Origin: Coccinella septempunctata
Taxonomy: Eukaryota; Arthropoda; Insecta; Coleoptera; Coccinellidae
DNA length: 64,000 nt
Reading direction: 5' to 3'
Assembly: GCF_907165205.1 (NCBI RefSeq)
Contig: NC_058189.1
Location: 38,776,270 to 38,840,269, forward strand
The position numbers and the translations under genes were made by a program. Numbering within the stretch: the stretch's first letter is position 1; each line of letters begins with the position of its first letter. Shown here piece after piece: positions 1-10,934 of this stretch. Below the pieces are notes generated by a model, which was given only the letters and a program-made list of their open reading frames with translations, did no database searches and was not told where the DNA came from.

Positions 1-50
1 TGAAAATTAGTGAAAATTTGGGAAACATATTAAAGTTTTAGAAAACGATG

Positions 51-1016
51 TCATTGTTCGATATGTCTACTCTTGGCTCGGATGACATCTTTAATTCTGC
101 CGATGAACGCATCGCACGCTGCTGGAATGTGGGCTTGAGGAATTCGATTCCATTCACGGTGAAGACTTTCTTTCAGCGACTCCAAACTCTGATATTTCTT
201 TGAGGACACCCTGGCCTCCAAAATATTCCAAATGGAGAAATCGAGTTCAGATCGTGTGAATTTGAGGCCACTGTTGTGAGGAAATGAAGCGAGGAACGGC
301 ATTTCGCAAAAACTGTTGAGTTTTTTGAGCTTTATGGGACTGTGCCTTGTTGGAAGGTCCATGCTCTGTTACCAAAAGTTTTGTGTGCCCATGGTGTGAA
401 TGCAGATTTTAAAACCTTTTCGAGATAAATATCCTTGTTAACTTTGATGCTCTGGTAGATAAATAAGTCACGGCAGCCCAAACCATAACGTGCTGTGGTC
501 CTTGCACTCCTGTGGCAACTCTTTGTTTCAGATTGTCGTTCGTCCTTCCTGATTATTGTTAATTGTTCACATATTGTTGAACAGTCAAAATTTTTTCATA
601 GGAAGAGACGAAGTTCGGCAGAGCTTGAGTTTCGAGCAAGAGTTTCAGCTTCTTCGATCTTTCGAGTCGCAGTTTTTTTGCGGCGATGGGAGACATTGCA
701 CTTTTTGAATTTGGAGAAGCTGCAATACAAGCTTGGTTTTCAAAATCTAAGCTAATCTCTCAAGCGATATTTTGCTGCACTTTACCCTGGATTTCGTTGA
801 ATTCGACATCCCACTTTCTGTATCATTTCCGGAGATGTTGATGTTACTTTATGTCCACCACCATGGTCTTGCGTTGCTACCAGTATCATTGTAACGTTTG
901 AGGATCTAGTATACGAACATTTTATTCATACCTAAAAAATGCATCTCACGAACAATAGCTATTTGCGATTTTCCGGCCAAATATAAGGCGATCACACTGT
1001 TACGTTTGAATTCCAT
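51..1016 (-). pseudogene. Decayed Tc1/mariner-superfamily transposase
   Basis: On the minus strand an ATG at 1016 opens a transposase N-terminus (MEFKRNSVIALYLAGKSQIA, a helix-turn-helix that recognises the element ends). It continues through several frameshifts and stops. The C-terminal part is open from 362 to 51 and contains the typical tail with SIWNILEARVSSKKYQSLE and CDAFIGRIKDVIRAK. The order and the distance of about 960 bp fit one transposase gene of roughly 320-340 codons. Many in-frame stops and frame changes mean it cannot make an active enzyme. The family assignment rests on the N- and C-terminal motifs. The central catalytic region (about 362-800) is too degraded to name the DDE/D residues. 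The element's left terminal repeat would lie outside the window. Confidence 0.8.
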
Positions 1017-1078
1017 TTTTATATATCTCTTCTATATTGGGACACATTGTTTTTTTATTATGTTATACAACATACCGT

Positions 1079-1199
1079 CTGTTCCGATATTCCTGAACAG
1101 TACTGTAAGTATTTCAGAGACGATGCCTATTAGCCCGGTCGTTCGAGTTCTATTGTTATTCGATTGCGGGCCAGTAAAACCAGCAATATCGGAACAGGC
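1079..1199. mobile_element. Small MITE with inverted ends
   Basis: The 12-bp word TGTTCCGATATT at 1080-1091 recurs as its exact reverse complement at 1185-1196, and similarity extends a few bases on either side. The unit is about 120 bp and has no coding capacity. This is the structure of a short non-autonomous DNA transposon. I could not find a clear target-site duplication. Confidence 0.45.
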
Positions 1200-1383
1200 C
1201 CATAATAGACTAACGTCTGTTAAATTTTCAATGCACTGTCATTAGCCGTTTGGCAAATACCGAAGTTGGTAACACTTCGAGTCAGCAGCCTGGTATATTC
1301 AGTCATAAATGGTTAATGCCTTCAATGTTACGAACTGAATCGAACTAACAAAATACCATCACACAAAGTACCTACTTATAAAC

Positions 1384-1483
1384 AGAAATACAATTTCATC
1401 GAGAAAGAGTAGGTACCTGGATGCTATCCATGTTTCCGGTCTCATTTGACCTCGTTAGAGCAACACAACTTGTACCCCGACGA
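1384..1483. mobile_element. Truncated copy of the 124-bp palindromic MITE
   Basis: This stretch matches, in opposite orientation, most of the element at 3022-3145. It has the AGAAATAC end, the AAAGAGTAG block, the TCTCATTTGACCTCGT core and the ACCCCGACGA block. It stops abruptly where retrotransposon-like coding sequence begins at about 1486. Confidence 0.6.
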
Positions 1484-1485
1484 AA

Positions 1486-2831
1486 ATGAAATTAATCAAC
1501 GGCCCCTTTATTATATCAGATGACCTACTAAAGAGCTATTTAACTAATAGAAGAGAAGTTGTTCAGATCGGTAGTTCTAAGAGTTCTGAGGAGATAGTAA
1601 CGTATGGAGTACCACAAGGAACTATTTTAAGACCAATACTGTTTCTTATATACATCAACAGGAAGCTGAAGATGCAATTTGTTTCGCAGATGATGTTGTT
1701 ATTCATCTTAGGGGATCTTCTTGGGAGGGGTTGAAGAAAGAATCACAAAGAAAATTTCAAGAAATAAACAAATGGCTGAAAAGTAATAAACTCACCTCAA
1801 AAACCGAAAAAACGAAATATATGGTCCTCAGCTCTTATACTATACTGGTCTTCCAAACTTGTGAAAACTTGAGATTGACAGCGAAACCTCTATTATTGAA
1901 ACTAAAAATATGAAGTATTTGGGAGTAACGATTGACCAACAATTTAAATGGGATAAACATATAAAAAATCTTACAAATAGGATAATAGAGGTCTGCTATT
2001 CAAATTCAAATATTAACGTGTTCATCTGAATAATATCAAATATTTCAGAATTTTCTAGGAGCCTTGATACAATCACAAATCAGCTGTGGTATTATTGGGT
2101 GGGGTGGCACTTACCAAAACCACATTAGACCATTGGAGGTAGTTCAAAAGTGGGTCCTGAAACTGATTCACAAGAAACCGCGTACCTTCCCGAGCCATGA
2201 GTTATTTGAGCTAGCCGAAGTTCATGATGTAAGGGTAAGGCAGTTATACGCTATTAAAGTCTTATCCAACATCTTGTCCAAAAAGATAACAGTGAACGGC
2301 TTGCAACACAACCAGGAACAGAGATCATTACCAAACACCCAGATGTATGGTATGAAGACAATTGGAGAGCGATGCTATAACTATCTTGCACCCAAAATTC
2401 ACAATATTATACCAGAAGAATTAAAAAATATAAAATCGTTCAAAAGACAACTGAAAGCTTGGATGAGTATTAACACACGACTTAATTCTTATACATAATT
2501 TGATAGATAATAACTAATGAGGAGCACGCAAACAGTGAGTCAATTTGTGGACTGACCTGATGATACCCGATACCCTGAATCTTTTCCCCTGATTGGACAT
2601 TTTATTCACCTATTTTGACAGATTCGGCACAAATATGCTGATATTCCCGCTCAAATTTTTCTCTGTGTAGTTTCGTTTTCTTTTCTGAATTATTTTATTT
2701 ATCTCTCATATTTCATTTATCTCTCATGGAACATTTTTCAGAGTTATTATTGATTTAATATCGCGCACTGGTTTTATACCTCAGCGATGTAATCAGTTTA
2801 TTAAGCAAAATAAACTTTCTTTCTTTCTTTA
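1486..2831 (+). mobile_element. 5'-truncated non-LTR retrotransposon, reverse transcriptase C-terminal half
   Basis: Frame-shifted plus-strand coding pieces reconstruct the second half of a LINE reverse transcriptase. In order they are LLKSYLTNRREVVQIGSSKS, the GVPQGTILRPILFLIYIN motif (1591-1655), a degraded catalytic region, KYLGVTIDQQLKWDKHI (about 1911-1960), and an open C-terminal segment 2064-2498 with GIIGWGGTYQNHIRPLEVVQ. After the stop there is about 300 bp of 3' UTR, and the element ends in a short TTTC repeat at about 2812-2831, a common LINE 3' tail. At least three frame breaks and a 5' truncation make it dead. The jockey/CR1-like group is likely, but I would not fix the clade. 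Confidence 0.8.
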
Positions 2832-3021
2832 GATATCAGTATAGAATAGATATGATGTGTATGAATACACTCAAGCGACATCTGACAGGATACGAGGGCC
2901 AACCCAATTCATTTTCATAACTCTAAGACTGAATCTATATTCATTACATACTGCTATCAGTATGTAACCATTTGCTCAAATTATCAGTCTGCAAAAATCG
3001 TATAGTACGATAAGTATCAAC

Positions 3022-3145
3022 AGAAATACAATTTCTTCGAAAAAGAGTAGATATCGTCGGGGTATGAGTTGTGTTGTTCTCACGAGGTCAAATGAGATCG
3101 AAACCATGGTAAACATCTACTCTTTCTCGGCTAAATAGTATTTCT
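3022..3145. mobile_element. 124-bp palindromic MITE
   Basis: The two ends are inverted copies of each other: AGAAATAC, ATTT, CGA and AAAGAGTAGAT on the left match the reverse complement of the right end over about 30 bp with few mismatches. The core carries the same block as 1384-1483, inverted, and a shorter match occurs at about 21179-21215. There is no coding capacity. The length and structure fit a small foldback or MITE element. Confidence 0.6.
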
Positions 3146-3721
3146 TTTAATATTTCGAGTGAACTGGTTGGGATAGTTTATATTCATGTGCTGCATGTAG
3201 AGTTGCAGAACCACCTTTTTTCTTTCATAATTAATATCTAGCCTTCATGTTTGATCGTTGGACGTCGCTGGATTTGAATATCGTCGTCCCGTCCTTTTCT
3301 GTTGATCTCACCAACCTCCCGTAGCAACTTCGAGGGATGACTTATCTGAGCCAAGATCCAAGAATGGTACAAGCACCGTGAATCTTGACAATCGTACAGT
3401 AACAAACACAGTCAAGCACTAGCAACAAGTCTCACTTTCTTTTTCCCTCCCAGATATCCTCCGGCGACCTTAGCATGGATCACATGAAGCCGTTCATGTC
3501 TTCGGATCCTGGGTACCTGGTGTCTATCTTCACCACCATTCTCAGACTTCAACACAAATTTAATAACCCCATTCCCTAGTATGAGGGAATTCTTTTGTGT
3601 CTGGTAGGATTTAACACCAAGGGTAGTAACCTGCGATTTCCTGCCAAGATGGCCTTCGATTGACCTACTTCCAGCTGATGACTAGACCAAGATCAGAATT
3701 TTCGTCCTGGACCTTATGGGG
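3146..3721. other. Unassigned sequence
   Basis: I see no open frame with recognisable protein similarity, no repeat shared with the rest of the window and no RNA gene here. Confidence 0.4.
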
Positions 3722-3865
3722 TGTGTTCATAAACTTACTCCGAGAGTAGAGTATGAGTATGGTCATGCTCAGAGAGCATACTCTGAGGAACTAAAAGTAC
3801 GTTTGTGAACGCTTCGGGTAATCAGAGCTTACTCAGAGCTTGCTCTGAGTAAGTTTGTGAACGCA
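3722..3865. mobile_element. 144-bp MITE with TTCAYAAACTTACTC inverted ends
   Basis: The left end (TGTGTTCATAAACTTACTC) is matched by the reverse complement of the right end (TGCGTTCACAAACTTACTC) with 2 differences in 19 bp. The interior contains further partial inverted copies of the same GAGTAAG/CTTACTC words, so the whole unit can fold back. No coding capacity. Confidence 0.65.
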
Positions 3866-5428
3866 ACCATGGAAATTGCTTCTATTCCCGCGTCATCAAC
3901 TACCGCCAATACTTTCTCTAATCTGCTCTCGACAATGTGAGTAATCATTTGGGCATGGTCTACGCAACAAAGCAGCTACATTTTCATGCCTAGTTCCGGC
4001 TCCATTTTCGATCTTGAAATCGAATTCGCACACGTCCCATTTTTCTACAATTCCAGCATCTCATATGTCTACTCCTAAGCAACACTCCCTCCATCCTCAT
4101 ACCTTCCTGGTAAGCAGGTTCCTGGGAGTCTTCCTCAATAATTCCACTGTTACTTTGCCTTTTGCAGGACTGCTTTACTGCCTCGAATTCCAAAGCGCAT
4201 GCCAGTGTGTCTAGGAAATGTATTGGACTAGCTAGTATCAAAGCTTCTCTCTTTACACATTTGAAATGTGTGAAATTTTAATTCATCGTTCAGTCTTACA
4301 TGGTTGCATGAAGGAAATTTGATACTCTAAATCGAAGAATTTGATTTTCATGTTACTCAGTCGAGTCCAAAAAGGGGTTTGCGACTGATCCCGGATAAGT
4401 ATGAGGGAATCGAGGTACCTAAGTAAAGCGGTATCGCTTTACGGTAAAATTATCCATGTTGATAGAGACTCAGATCTGATGAAAATGGTCATATATTCAG
4501 ATGAGAATAAATTGGTTCGCGGAATCGAGCTGAGTAGCTTCATGGGCGGAAAAGTCGTACCTGAGAAAAATCCTCCAATTATTTTGTTTTGGGCGTGTTG
4601 GAAACACCCATATATAGTTGTTATCTAGGGTGTTAGCGATAACTAGCGAAAGTCAAAGTTTATTCGTTGTTTCGCGATAAGGAACATAATAGGCACTATA
4701 TATTACATATATGTTTATATTAAGTCTATAGTTTCCATGGACCTAGTTACAAAAATGGCAAACAAGACATTGGTATGTAACTGAATATTTCTATATTTAA
4801 TTTCTCCAATATTAAAATCTATGAAATGATAAATTACCGTCATCGTAGACCGTTGAGCTAAAGAGGACAATCTTTGATTGAACACAATGAAGAAATGGAA
4901 GGGACTCTCCGGTCAGGGAAAGTGAGGCCAACTGAAATAGAGAATTGAAGTATACCTATTGCACTCTGTACTTACGCAAACAGGAATAACCTATTTTTTC
5001 AAGTTTCAAATGAATATTAATCGTGAGTTTAAGCATCCAGAGCACTTTTAGATCTCGTTTACAAATTGAACACTTTCAGAAATCATCACCAGAACGAAAT
5101 TAAACCGAGTAATAACCAAAACTGTCAACTGATTGATGTGTAAACAAAACACTAAAGGAAGAGAGATACCCATTAATGTGTCTATTCCACTCCCACGCTT
5201 TCTGGCAGTTTACCGAACTGCGGGTCCCTTCCATTTCTTTATCGATTTCAATGTCGTAGACAATCTTGCATCAGTTTGTCTAAGTTATCTATAAGCTTGT
5301 CTATGTTTTGCTCCTCACTCTACAGTCGCGCCAACTGATGAGCACAAAAACAGTAGCCTTCATTACTTGATTGGTGATGGAAGGACATGTAAAGAATAGG
5401 TTGCATTTATTTCATTTTATTATCATAT
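3866..5428. other. Intergenic, no gene recognised
   Basis: The longest open frames here (4401-4628 plus, 3990-4241 minus) are under 85 codons, match no family I know and lack splice or start context that would make them convincing. The last 100 bp before 5429 would hold the 3' UTR of DAP3 on the minus strand. Confidence 0.4.
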
Positions 5429-7357
5429 TTACAATGGTCCTGTTATTTCCTGTAATTTAAAAGGGTTATTATTACTGACAAATGATAATTCATTCCTCAA
5501 TTCGGGATAATATTGCTGTATCCACTTTCTGTCATTATAATAATCAATACAGCTAATAAATTCTTTTTCTGAGTAATTCTCCACTTCAACAGGTATAAAA
5601 GGATCCAAATGTTCAAATCCTTCCTTTCCTAACAAGAACCTAAAAGAAAGTGAAGATTTCATTAAATTATTATAACTTTTGAATGAATCTACAATAGCAA
5701 TACGAAGATTCTAACATAACAAATTTATATTTATTTTCCATTCCATTATTTTGCTTCACAAACAGATCCACTGTAGAATGATTTATGGATGATTATGGAA
5801 ATGTGCTTCTGCCATAAATATTTTCGTGAAAATTCGTTTTTTCTCAATGAAAAATAAAGAATGGTTCTACATATTGTATGCTAAATTCTGCCGTTGAAAA
5901 TTTCACGAAAATCCTGCAAATTTTTCTTGAAATAGGTATCGTTCAGCGTGAAGAGCTGGGCGAACGTTTTCCCAAAATCTTAATTTTTTGGAAAATTGGC
6001 AAGATTTTTTTGAAAATTTTTAGCGTATGGTTTGGTTGCCTTTTCTTGAATTTCGCGATTTTCGGAAAATCCGACAAATGCCTGGCTAGCCAATTAATAT
6101 ATTTTGCGAAATTTTAAGGGCACAAACCTAACACAATTCAGCACATATCACAATGTGAGATTCAAGATATTCAATGAATTCTATTAATGATATTTGATTC
6201 CTTAAAAAAGAATTCTATCTCTAAGAAATAATCATCAAAATCTGTTTTGGTGCATAAATCACACTTTCATTGTAATCTCAAGCTTATTGTTATGAATAAA
6301 TGAAATTGGATTCAAACTTTCTTTGGTTAACTACAGTGGAGTAGTTCAAGCCTTCAAACCTCAACCGGAAATAAATTTTTCAAGCATCATAAGAGTTCAC
6401 TTACTTAGGCAAAAAGGACTTAGGATTCGGTTCTCCCATGGCAAGTGCATCTACTGTTACAACAATTCCTGCATTATTCCAATCAAAATTTGTCAAACTT
6501 AAAAATGCCTTTGTAACTGTAACCTTATGTGGATGTACAATCTCTTTATTCTCCTTGAAGATTCTGGTTTTAGGATGAAAAAATGCATTATAGCCATCTA
6601 TTGCTACCAACGTCTTACAAACACCAGATTTTGATAACTTTTTAATTTCTTCAGCCAATACAACAATACAAGAAGAAGCATACTTTATTCGATTGATACC
6701 AAAATCAATCAATTCCAATAAGGAAGCATTTTGAGCAGTTTTCTCTCTTTTATTCCATATGTAATCCTGGCTTACTTTAAATTGCTCATCTTTTAATAAT
6801 TCCTCATTTTGAGTCTTGAAATGTGTTAGCCACATTGCTGCATCAATATTTATATCTATAAGACCTTCTTCCATAACAGCATTACTTGTTTCCCTACAAC
6901 GTCTCATCCAGTTTCCTACCCAAGGAACATGTACGAGTAAAAATCCATTTTTATGACCATAATGAATGATGTGTGCCAATGACAATGATCTTCCACTGCC
7001 CATTACACCATATAAGACGAATCTATAAGCTGGTTTATTATAATCAATAATTTTCAAGGAATTAATAACATCTATAGCTGGTTTACGTATCATGATACAA
7101 GTTTCATTGAAAGTTTTGCACTGTTCTTTGAATAATTTCGGGAGTCCCCCATGAGTAAAGAGGGTTTGTACATCATTTTTTGGTAAAGAATAAAACTGAG
7201 CTATGTGATCCGCAGAATGATTCGATGGATTTGATTCAGCACAACGAAAATTATCACCCCGTTCTCTAATTTGTGTATTTACAGCAGTTGTCAAGGCTCT
7301 CCATTCTGTTGATATTATATTAGCTGCTGGAAATAATCTTGAAAAAAATGTTAACAT
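5429..7357 (-). CDS. DAP3: DAP3 / mitochondrial small ribosomal subunit protein mS29, two exons
   Basis: DAP3 (mS29) is a P-loop GTPase-like protein of the mitochondrial small ribosomal subunit, also named for a role in death signalling in mammals. Exon 1 runs 7357-6405 and exon 2 5639-5429. The 765-bp intron has a GTAAGT donor (6404) and a TTTTAG acceptor (5640) and splits a lysine codon (AA/G). Joined, they give 387 residues; human DAP3 has 398. Family landmarks are an N-terminal presequence-like stretch, LFTHGGLPKLFKEQCKTF (residues 66-83), MIRKPA, the P-loop GVMGSGRS (117-124), VHVPW, an IWNKRE block, and at the exon junction FLPKFLLGKEGFEHLDPF. The C-terminus has the usual KEFISCIDYYNDRKW and NNPFKLQEI. 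The P-loop lysine is arginine (R123, codon AGA). Flotillin-1 starts 321 bp upstream on the same strand. Confidence 0.96.
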
Positions 7358-7678
7358 TGTATCTGTATGAAAATTTTTAAAGATTTTCCAATAATATATT
7401 AATTCATGGGTATATTTATATTTAATAATAAATTCTCTTCGGTTTTCTGGATATTCTAGGTTAGAGTTTAGATTAGAACACAGATGAAAACGTCAGAGAT
7501 AGATCTGTGAAACGTTAGATTGTGACATTATATTTTTCATTCTGAGAATGGTTTTGCATATGAAACTTGTTCGTCGGATCAATCTACACAATTTCAAAAT
7601 TGGTGAAAAATCTCTTTTTATCTCAATTCACCATGAAGAGTAATTTGAAATATGCAGACTAGTAGAAAACCAGATTTA
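7358..7678. promoter_or_regulatory. 321-bp spacer holding the DAP3 promoter and flotillin 3' end
   Basis: Both neighbours are on the minus strand, so this gap must contain the flotillin-1 3' UTR and the DAP3 start site. An AATAAA hexamer overlaps the flotillin stop codon. I could not identify a TATA box or initiator with confidence. No poly(A) tract follows the flotillin stop. Confidence 0.4.
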
Positions 7679-8974
7679 TTAATTTTGTTTGAACAGTCTG
7701 TCCAAATCCGCCCCACTCAATGCCGCTACAACTTTGGGTAGCATCATTATAATATTCATGATTTCACTAGTTAATTTCGAAACGCCAATATCTCCGGATC
7801 CCGTTGAAACCATCGTTATTTTTTTAGCCTCAGCCAAGGGAGCGGCAACTTCTGCAGCAACTTGAGGTAGAACATCTAGAACCATTTTCACCATAGCAGC
7901 TTCTTTGTACTCATTCCATGCTTCTGCTTTCTTTTCCATCTGTTCAGCTTCAGCTTTTGCTTTTATCTGTATGGCATACGCTTCAGCTTCGCCCCTTAAT
8001 CTGATAGCCTCAGCTTCTGCCTCGGCTTCTAAGATTTTCTCTTTGCGATGAGCTTCTGCCAATTTCTCCATTCTGTATTTCTCGGCATCAGCTTCACATA
8101 GAACTGCTGCTTTAAGTTCTCTCTCTTTTCTTATTTCTTCTTGTTTCTGTATTTCTATCTGTTGCATCCTATCAATAACTTCAATTTGCATATTCTCTTC
8201 TTTTATTCGTTGTTGAATTTTCGTGGCTTGGAGTTCATATGCTAAATCAGTTTCGGCTTCTTTAGTTTTAACTTCGATATCATAGGCTGCCTTTTTCAAT
8301 TCGAAATCTCTTTCGGCTTCTGCAACTTTAATTTCGTTTGCATAAACTGATTCCATCTTCTTCTCTTCTGCGTAAGCCACTTTGATAGTGGCATCAGCCC
8401 TGGCTTCAGCTTCACCAATTCTTGCGTCTCTTTTCACTTGAGCAGTACGACTCATCCCAAGTGCTTCAAGATATCCTTCGTCATCTTGTATATCTTTAAT
8501 GGTGTATGAAACCACCGTGATTCCCATATTAACTAAATCAGAAGAAGCAACTTCGAAAACTTGATGGCTAAATTTCTTGCGATCTTTGTAGATTTCCTCT
8601 ACGGTCAATCTACCCATGATGGCTCTTTGATGACCTTCCAAAGTAGCTAATGCGATTTGTCGAATTTGTGAATTGGTCTTACCTAGAAATAATTCACAAG
8701 CATTAGCCAGCATTTCATGATTCTGGCCCTGTATTTTGATTTGAGCGATTCCAGTTACAGATATGGGTACTCCTTGGCTTGTGTAAACTTTTGTGCTATC
8801 AACAATTAAGGTCATTATGTTGAGTGAAATTTTTTGAATGGACTGAAATGGGCTACATATAAAAACTACACCACCAGCAATCAATCGTGGTTTTCGATAA
8901 CAACATCCATAAGCCACCATAGCTTCATTAGGACCGCATGAAGCGAACCTAATCCCCATGTCTTTTATGATCAT
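7679..8974 (-). CDS. FLOT1: Flotillin-1, single-exon gene
   Basis: Flotillin-1 is a membrane scaffold that, with flotillin-2, forms microdomain assemblies at the plasma membrane and endosomes. The 431-residue frame is complete. Residues about 10-190 are the SPFH/prohibitin domain, with SCGPNEAMVA, QGVPISVTGIAQIKIQGQN, LEGHQRAIMGRLTVEEIYKD and SSDLVNMGITVVSYTIKDI. Residues about 190-375 are the flotillin coiled coil with ARIGEAEARADA, ERDFELKKAAYDIEVKT and EAEAEAIRLRGEAEAYAI. The tail has KKITMVSTGSGDIG. I chose the ATG at 8974; an in-frame ATG at 8959 (MGIRFASCGPNEA) fits the usual flotillin N-terminus about as well. No intron interrupts the gene. Divergence is concentrated near residues 35-55 (GGVVFICSPFQSIQ) and at the C-terminus. 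It could be the sole gene or an intact retrocopy; the sequence alone does not decide. Confidence 0.95.
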   Translation of the reverse strand: MIIKDMGIRFASCGPNEAMVAYGCCYRKPRLIAGGVVFICSPFQSIQKISLNIMTLIVDSTKVYTSQGVPISVTGIAQIKIQGQNHEMLANACELFLGKTNSQIRQIALATLEGHQRAIMGRLTVEEIYKDRKKFSHQVFEVASSDLVNMGITVVSYTIKDIQDDEGYLEALGMSRTAQVKRDARIGEAEARADATIKVAYAEEKKMESVYANEIKVAEAERDFELKKAAYDIEVKTKEAETDLAYELQATKIQQRIKEENMQIEVIDRMQQIEIQKQEEIRKERELKAAVLCEADAEKYRMEKLAEAHRKEKILEAEAEAEAIRLRGEAEAYAIQIKAKAEAEQMEKKAEAWNEYKEAAMVKMVLDVLPQVAAEVAAPLAEAKKITMVSTGSGDIGVSKLTSEIMNIIMMLPKVVAALSGADLDRLFKQN

Positions 8975-10934
8975 TTACCATTTTAATTTTACAGAATTGT
9001 CATCTACCTGAACGATTTCAAAATTCTTCTTCTATGGTTTTGAAAATTCAATTGGCATTCAAGCCACCTAGTGGCGAAATTTACAAACGCTGAGTAAATT
9101 GTTTCTGTGGTTTTATTTCAAGAGCTTATATTTATTCATGCCATGGATGGAGCGTACTCTCCATACATTAATTATTTATGTATTAACTGAGCCCGCTCGC
9201 TTCACAAGTCGACTTTTCTTTACTTTTCTTTTTCCAAGACGTCATTGTGATAGTGAGGAGCTGAAAAGTACAATGTAGCCTACAGTGATTCTCCTTCGCG
9301 GTCCGTCTCTTTTTTCCTTAAGAGTTGATCAGGTTAAGATAACATGCAAAAACAACCGAAAAAACTCTACAAACTTTAGATTTTCGAAAATTACAGTCAA
9401 ATACTACAATTTTCTTTATTAGTTTTAGATATTTGCTTGAGTTCTTTGATTGGAAGTTTCTAGTATTGTATTTTATATACATATAGGTTAACTCTATAAT
9501 CAAAGATTATAATCTTTATCTATAATCTTTGGAACTGACAAGGGAAAATGATCCCCGGCGCACGTGAATGTTTCGACCTCCTATGGTTGTTCATGACTAA
9601 CTCACATTATTGGAGCGACAATTCCTTCGGAATTGTTGTTTCCATTTATATTTCATTCTTCCGATGCGCCCGGTTAGGCGCTTGAACTGGAGTGCTGGAG
9701 TTCTTTCAATTTTTTAGATTTGAATATGCAAAATAGCATTGAATGCTATGTCATCGAACGAGAAACTATAAACCTATATACTTGAAAATAGTTGAAAACG
9801 CGTTTTCAAGATGATTCATAAAAATTTCCCTCCGAGACATTCAATATACAGTTTCGCAAATACGGCCGGTCGCCACTCTTGTTGAATCACCCTGTACGAA
9901 GTATTCAAGTCTTCAAGTGCAGTCAAACAGTCTGGACAGCTGCAAACGAGATTGGTGCATGACTAACACTAATATTTCTTCAGCACAGATTACAAAGAAT
10001 ATGCAAACTGTGTAATCCATGTTTCTTCAGAATAAGGTTTTTGGTATTTTAATGAAGAAGACTATTTCGGGGCGTCATTCTTTTCAGTCTGCTATTTTTC
10101 ATTCAATTCCTTTGTCAAATTATCCATAGTAACTCTACAGTATTCCCTCACACTCAAAGAAGAATGTTCCTCCCCAGATTTTTCATCAGGCGTTTAGATT
10201 TTTGGATTCGCCAATAAGAATGCGAACAAAAATTTAATTTCGCATATTTTGTCCTTGTATGCTCATTCTTAACCGCTCAACATAATACTTTTCTGCTATT
10301 AAAAATATGTGAAATTCATACAAAAAAGCATTAGAATCACTATATTTTTTATTCCTTTGATCTTAATTGCCGAAAATTTGCCGCCCCTGAAGTCTTACCA
10401 ATACTTTTGCTCCTTTTTCCTTTAGCTTCTACAGTTTAACCGAGAGTCTGTGGTTACACATAAGTTTAGCCGGCTAAAGATAGAAGAAACTAAGATTAAC
10501 ATAAGCTCGAAGCTAAACCTAAGTTTAGCCGCCTAATCTAAGTTTAGGTTCACACCAAACACCTTTCCTAACCTGCTTGTCAAGTTTGTAAATTTGTTCA
10601 CCAGGTGGCTGGAAGATGAACTTGAATCGTTGAATTTTATCGATCACTTCAATCAACGCTTGAATCGGAAAGTTGATGAAGTATCAAAAACAAGTGTGTT
10701 GTTAATATGTAAATAGTCGTTAATTTATAGACAGAACACAAATAATATCTGAAAATATGAGATTTCAGAGAAATCAGTCAATAAAAAATTGATGAGGGTT
10801 TCTTTTTTGTCTGTGGTTAACCTTAAAAACATAAACTACCGCGAATTTGGAATTTGGTGCGCGGTTAAATTCAAGGTTGTTTATTTTTCAAATTCAAAGA
10901 ATTTTCATGAAAAATACTACTTGAACAAAGAAAC
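8975..10934. promoter_or_regulatory. Divergent intergenic region between flotillin-1 and MSH6
   Basis: The two genes point away from each other, so this 2-kb gap should hold both promoters. I see no third gene: the only open frame (9318-9503) is AT-rich and unrecognised. At 10463-10540 the word TAAGTTTAG occurs three times, twice followed by CCGSCTAA, giving a small cluster of direct and inverted repeats. A GTTGAATCACCCTGTA motif at about 9881-9896 resembles the CACCCTGTA ends of the transposons found further downstream. Confidence 0.4.

Noticed and set aside
495..755. 86-codon plus-strand frame
   Set aside because: It is antisense to the decayed Tc1-like transposase.
4401..4628. 75-codon frame as a possible gene or transposon fragment
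   Set aside because: I could not match it to any family, and no start, splice or repeat context supports it.
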